Shown here: positions 42,795-43,047 of the stretch, piece after piece
Layout: each line of letters begins with the position of its first letter
How positions within the stretch are numbered: position 1 is the first letter of the stretch
Assembly: GCF_024722015.1 (NCBI RefSeq)
Contig: NZ_JANQBD010000047.1
Span: 1 to 43,047, forward strand
Reading direction: 5' to 3'
DNA: 43,047 nucleotides
Source: Paenibacillus radicis (ex Xue et al. 2023)
GTDB lineage: Bacteria; Bacillota; Bacilli; Paenibacillales; NBRC-103111
The notes under the pieces: generated by a model
Told to the model about the DNA's origin: nothing
Databases searched by the model: none
What the model saw: only the letters and a program-made list of their open reading frames with translations
Translations under genes and position numbers: made by a program

Positions 42795-42857
42795 TGGCGA
42801 CTTTCATTCCACAGGAGGCTAGGATTTTCAGGCGACTGCCGTAAGAAACAACGACAA

Positions 42858-42920
42858 TAGATGGAAATCCTCCCGTTAATCCAGCCTGGATATCGTTTGA
42901 AATCAATCTAACTGGAAAAA
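42858..42920. repeat. Second copy of the TAACTGGAAA / CTCCCG intergenic repeat, interrupted by an IS
   Basis: ATGGAAATCCTCCCGTTAAT (from about 42861) and TCTAACTGGAAAAA (42907-42920) match parts of the palindromic element at 30953-31139. The second piece stops exactly where the IS3-type end begins. Confidence 0.55.
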
Positions 42921-43047
42921 TGGATCTCTGTCAAGAAAGTAGACACTCAAATAAGAGATATCACACAACCTTTTTGTAATACATGGCCTCGTATTGATCC
43001 GGTGAAACATAGCCCAAAGAACCATGAATTCTCTTACGGTTGTAAAA
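42921..43047 (-). mobile_element. IS3-family insertion sequence, partial (window edge)
   Basis: The terminal stretch TGGATCTCTGTCAAGAAAGT, followed by AGACA, has the look of an IS3-family end (TGTCTACTTTCTTGACAG on the other strand). Only the end of the element is inside the window; the rest lies beyond 43047. Confidence 0.8.
42961..43047 (-). CDS. IS3-family transposase OrfB, C-terminal part
   Basis: 28 codons on the minus strand, open at the window edge: FYNRKRIHGSLGYVSPDQYE, then AMYYKKVV and TGA. This is the typical end of the IS3 OrfB DDE transposase (YNxxRxHxxLGxxSPxxYE). The catalytic part is not in the window. Confidence 0.9.
   Translation of the reverse strand, partial: FYNRKRIHGSLGYVSPDQYEAMYYKKVV

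Overview
The window looks like chromosomal DNA from a Paenibacillus-type member of the Bacillota. The evidence is the gene content: two-domain AraC regulators beside glycoside hydrolases, solute-binding lipoproteins, an SLH surface protein, a YerC-type repressor, DUF3977 and DUF2500 genes, the Bacillus-like neighbour pair dgkB-rlmD, purine-rich ribosome binding sites and frequent TTG/GTG starts. The assignment is by family recognition only; no database was searched.

Region 1 (1-3.5 kb) is a decayed accessory patch. It holds a Ser/Thr kinase that has lost its glycine loop, a membrane-protein remnant, a second copy of the 3' end of rlmD, an IS21 istB remnant, the tail of a truncated gene, an intact AT-rich gene with an R-x4-H (HEPN-like) motif, and a fragment resembling the 3' end of tmRNA. 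The patch lies between two imperfect direct copies of the rlmD 3' end, so it may be an old integration site.

Region 2 (3.6-10.8 kb) is mostly housekeeping: an overlapping minus-strand operon cbiX-like/dgkB/rlmD, then yerC, a glycine-rich basic protein and a secreted PQQ-propeller/Big2/SLH surface protein. Region 3 (10.9-18.2 kb) is a carbohydrate locus: a ThuA-like gene divergent from an AraC regulator, a GH88 unsaturated glucuronyl hydrolase, and a GH2 enzyme divergent from a second AraC regulator. Region 4 (18.2-23.7 kb) has a small secreted protein, a 1019-residue LRR/stalk/MORN protein and an orphan solute-binding lipoprotein.

Region 5 (24-31 kb) has an atypical EPSP synthase divergent from a LysR regulator, a c-di-GMP-I riboswitch with terminator in front of a membrane diguanylate cyclase, and an AraC regulator divergent from a two-gene phytanoyl-CoA-dioxygenase operon. 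Region 6 (31-36.5 kb) holds small conserved genes, a MATE/Ank-like membrane protein and intergenic palindromic elements.

Region 7 (36.4-40.1 kb) is the most striking system: an ECF sigma factor, a membrane anti-sigma-like protein whose extracellular part is a solute-binding domain, and a paralogous solute-binding lipoprotein, all in one operon behind an ECF-type promoter. The likely logic is ligand sensing outside the cell through a solute-binding fold, relayed to the sigma factor. Region 8 (40.3-43 kb) has a 45-residue membrane protein, a class B penicillin-binding protein, an 11-bp tandem repeat array and the end of an IS3-family element cut by the window edge.
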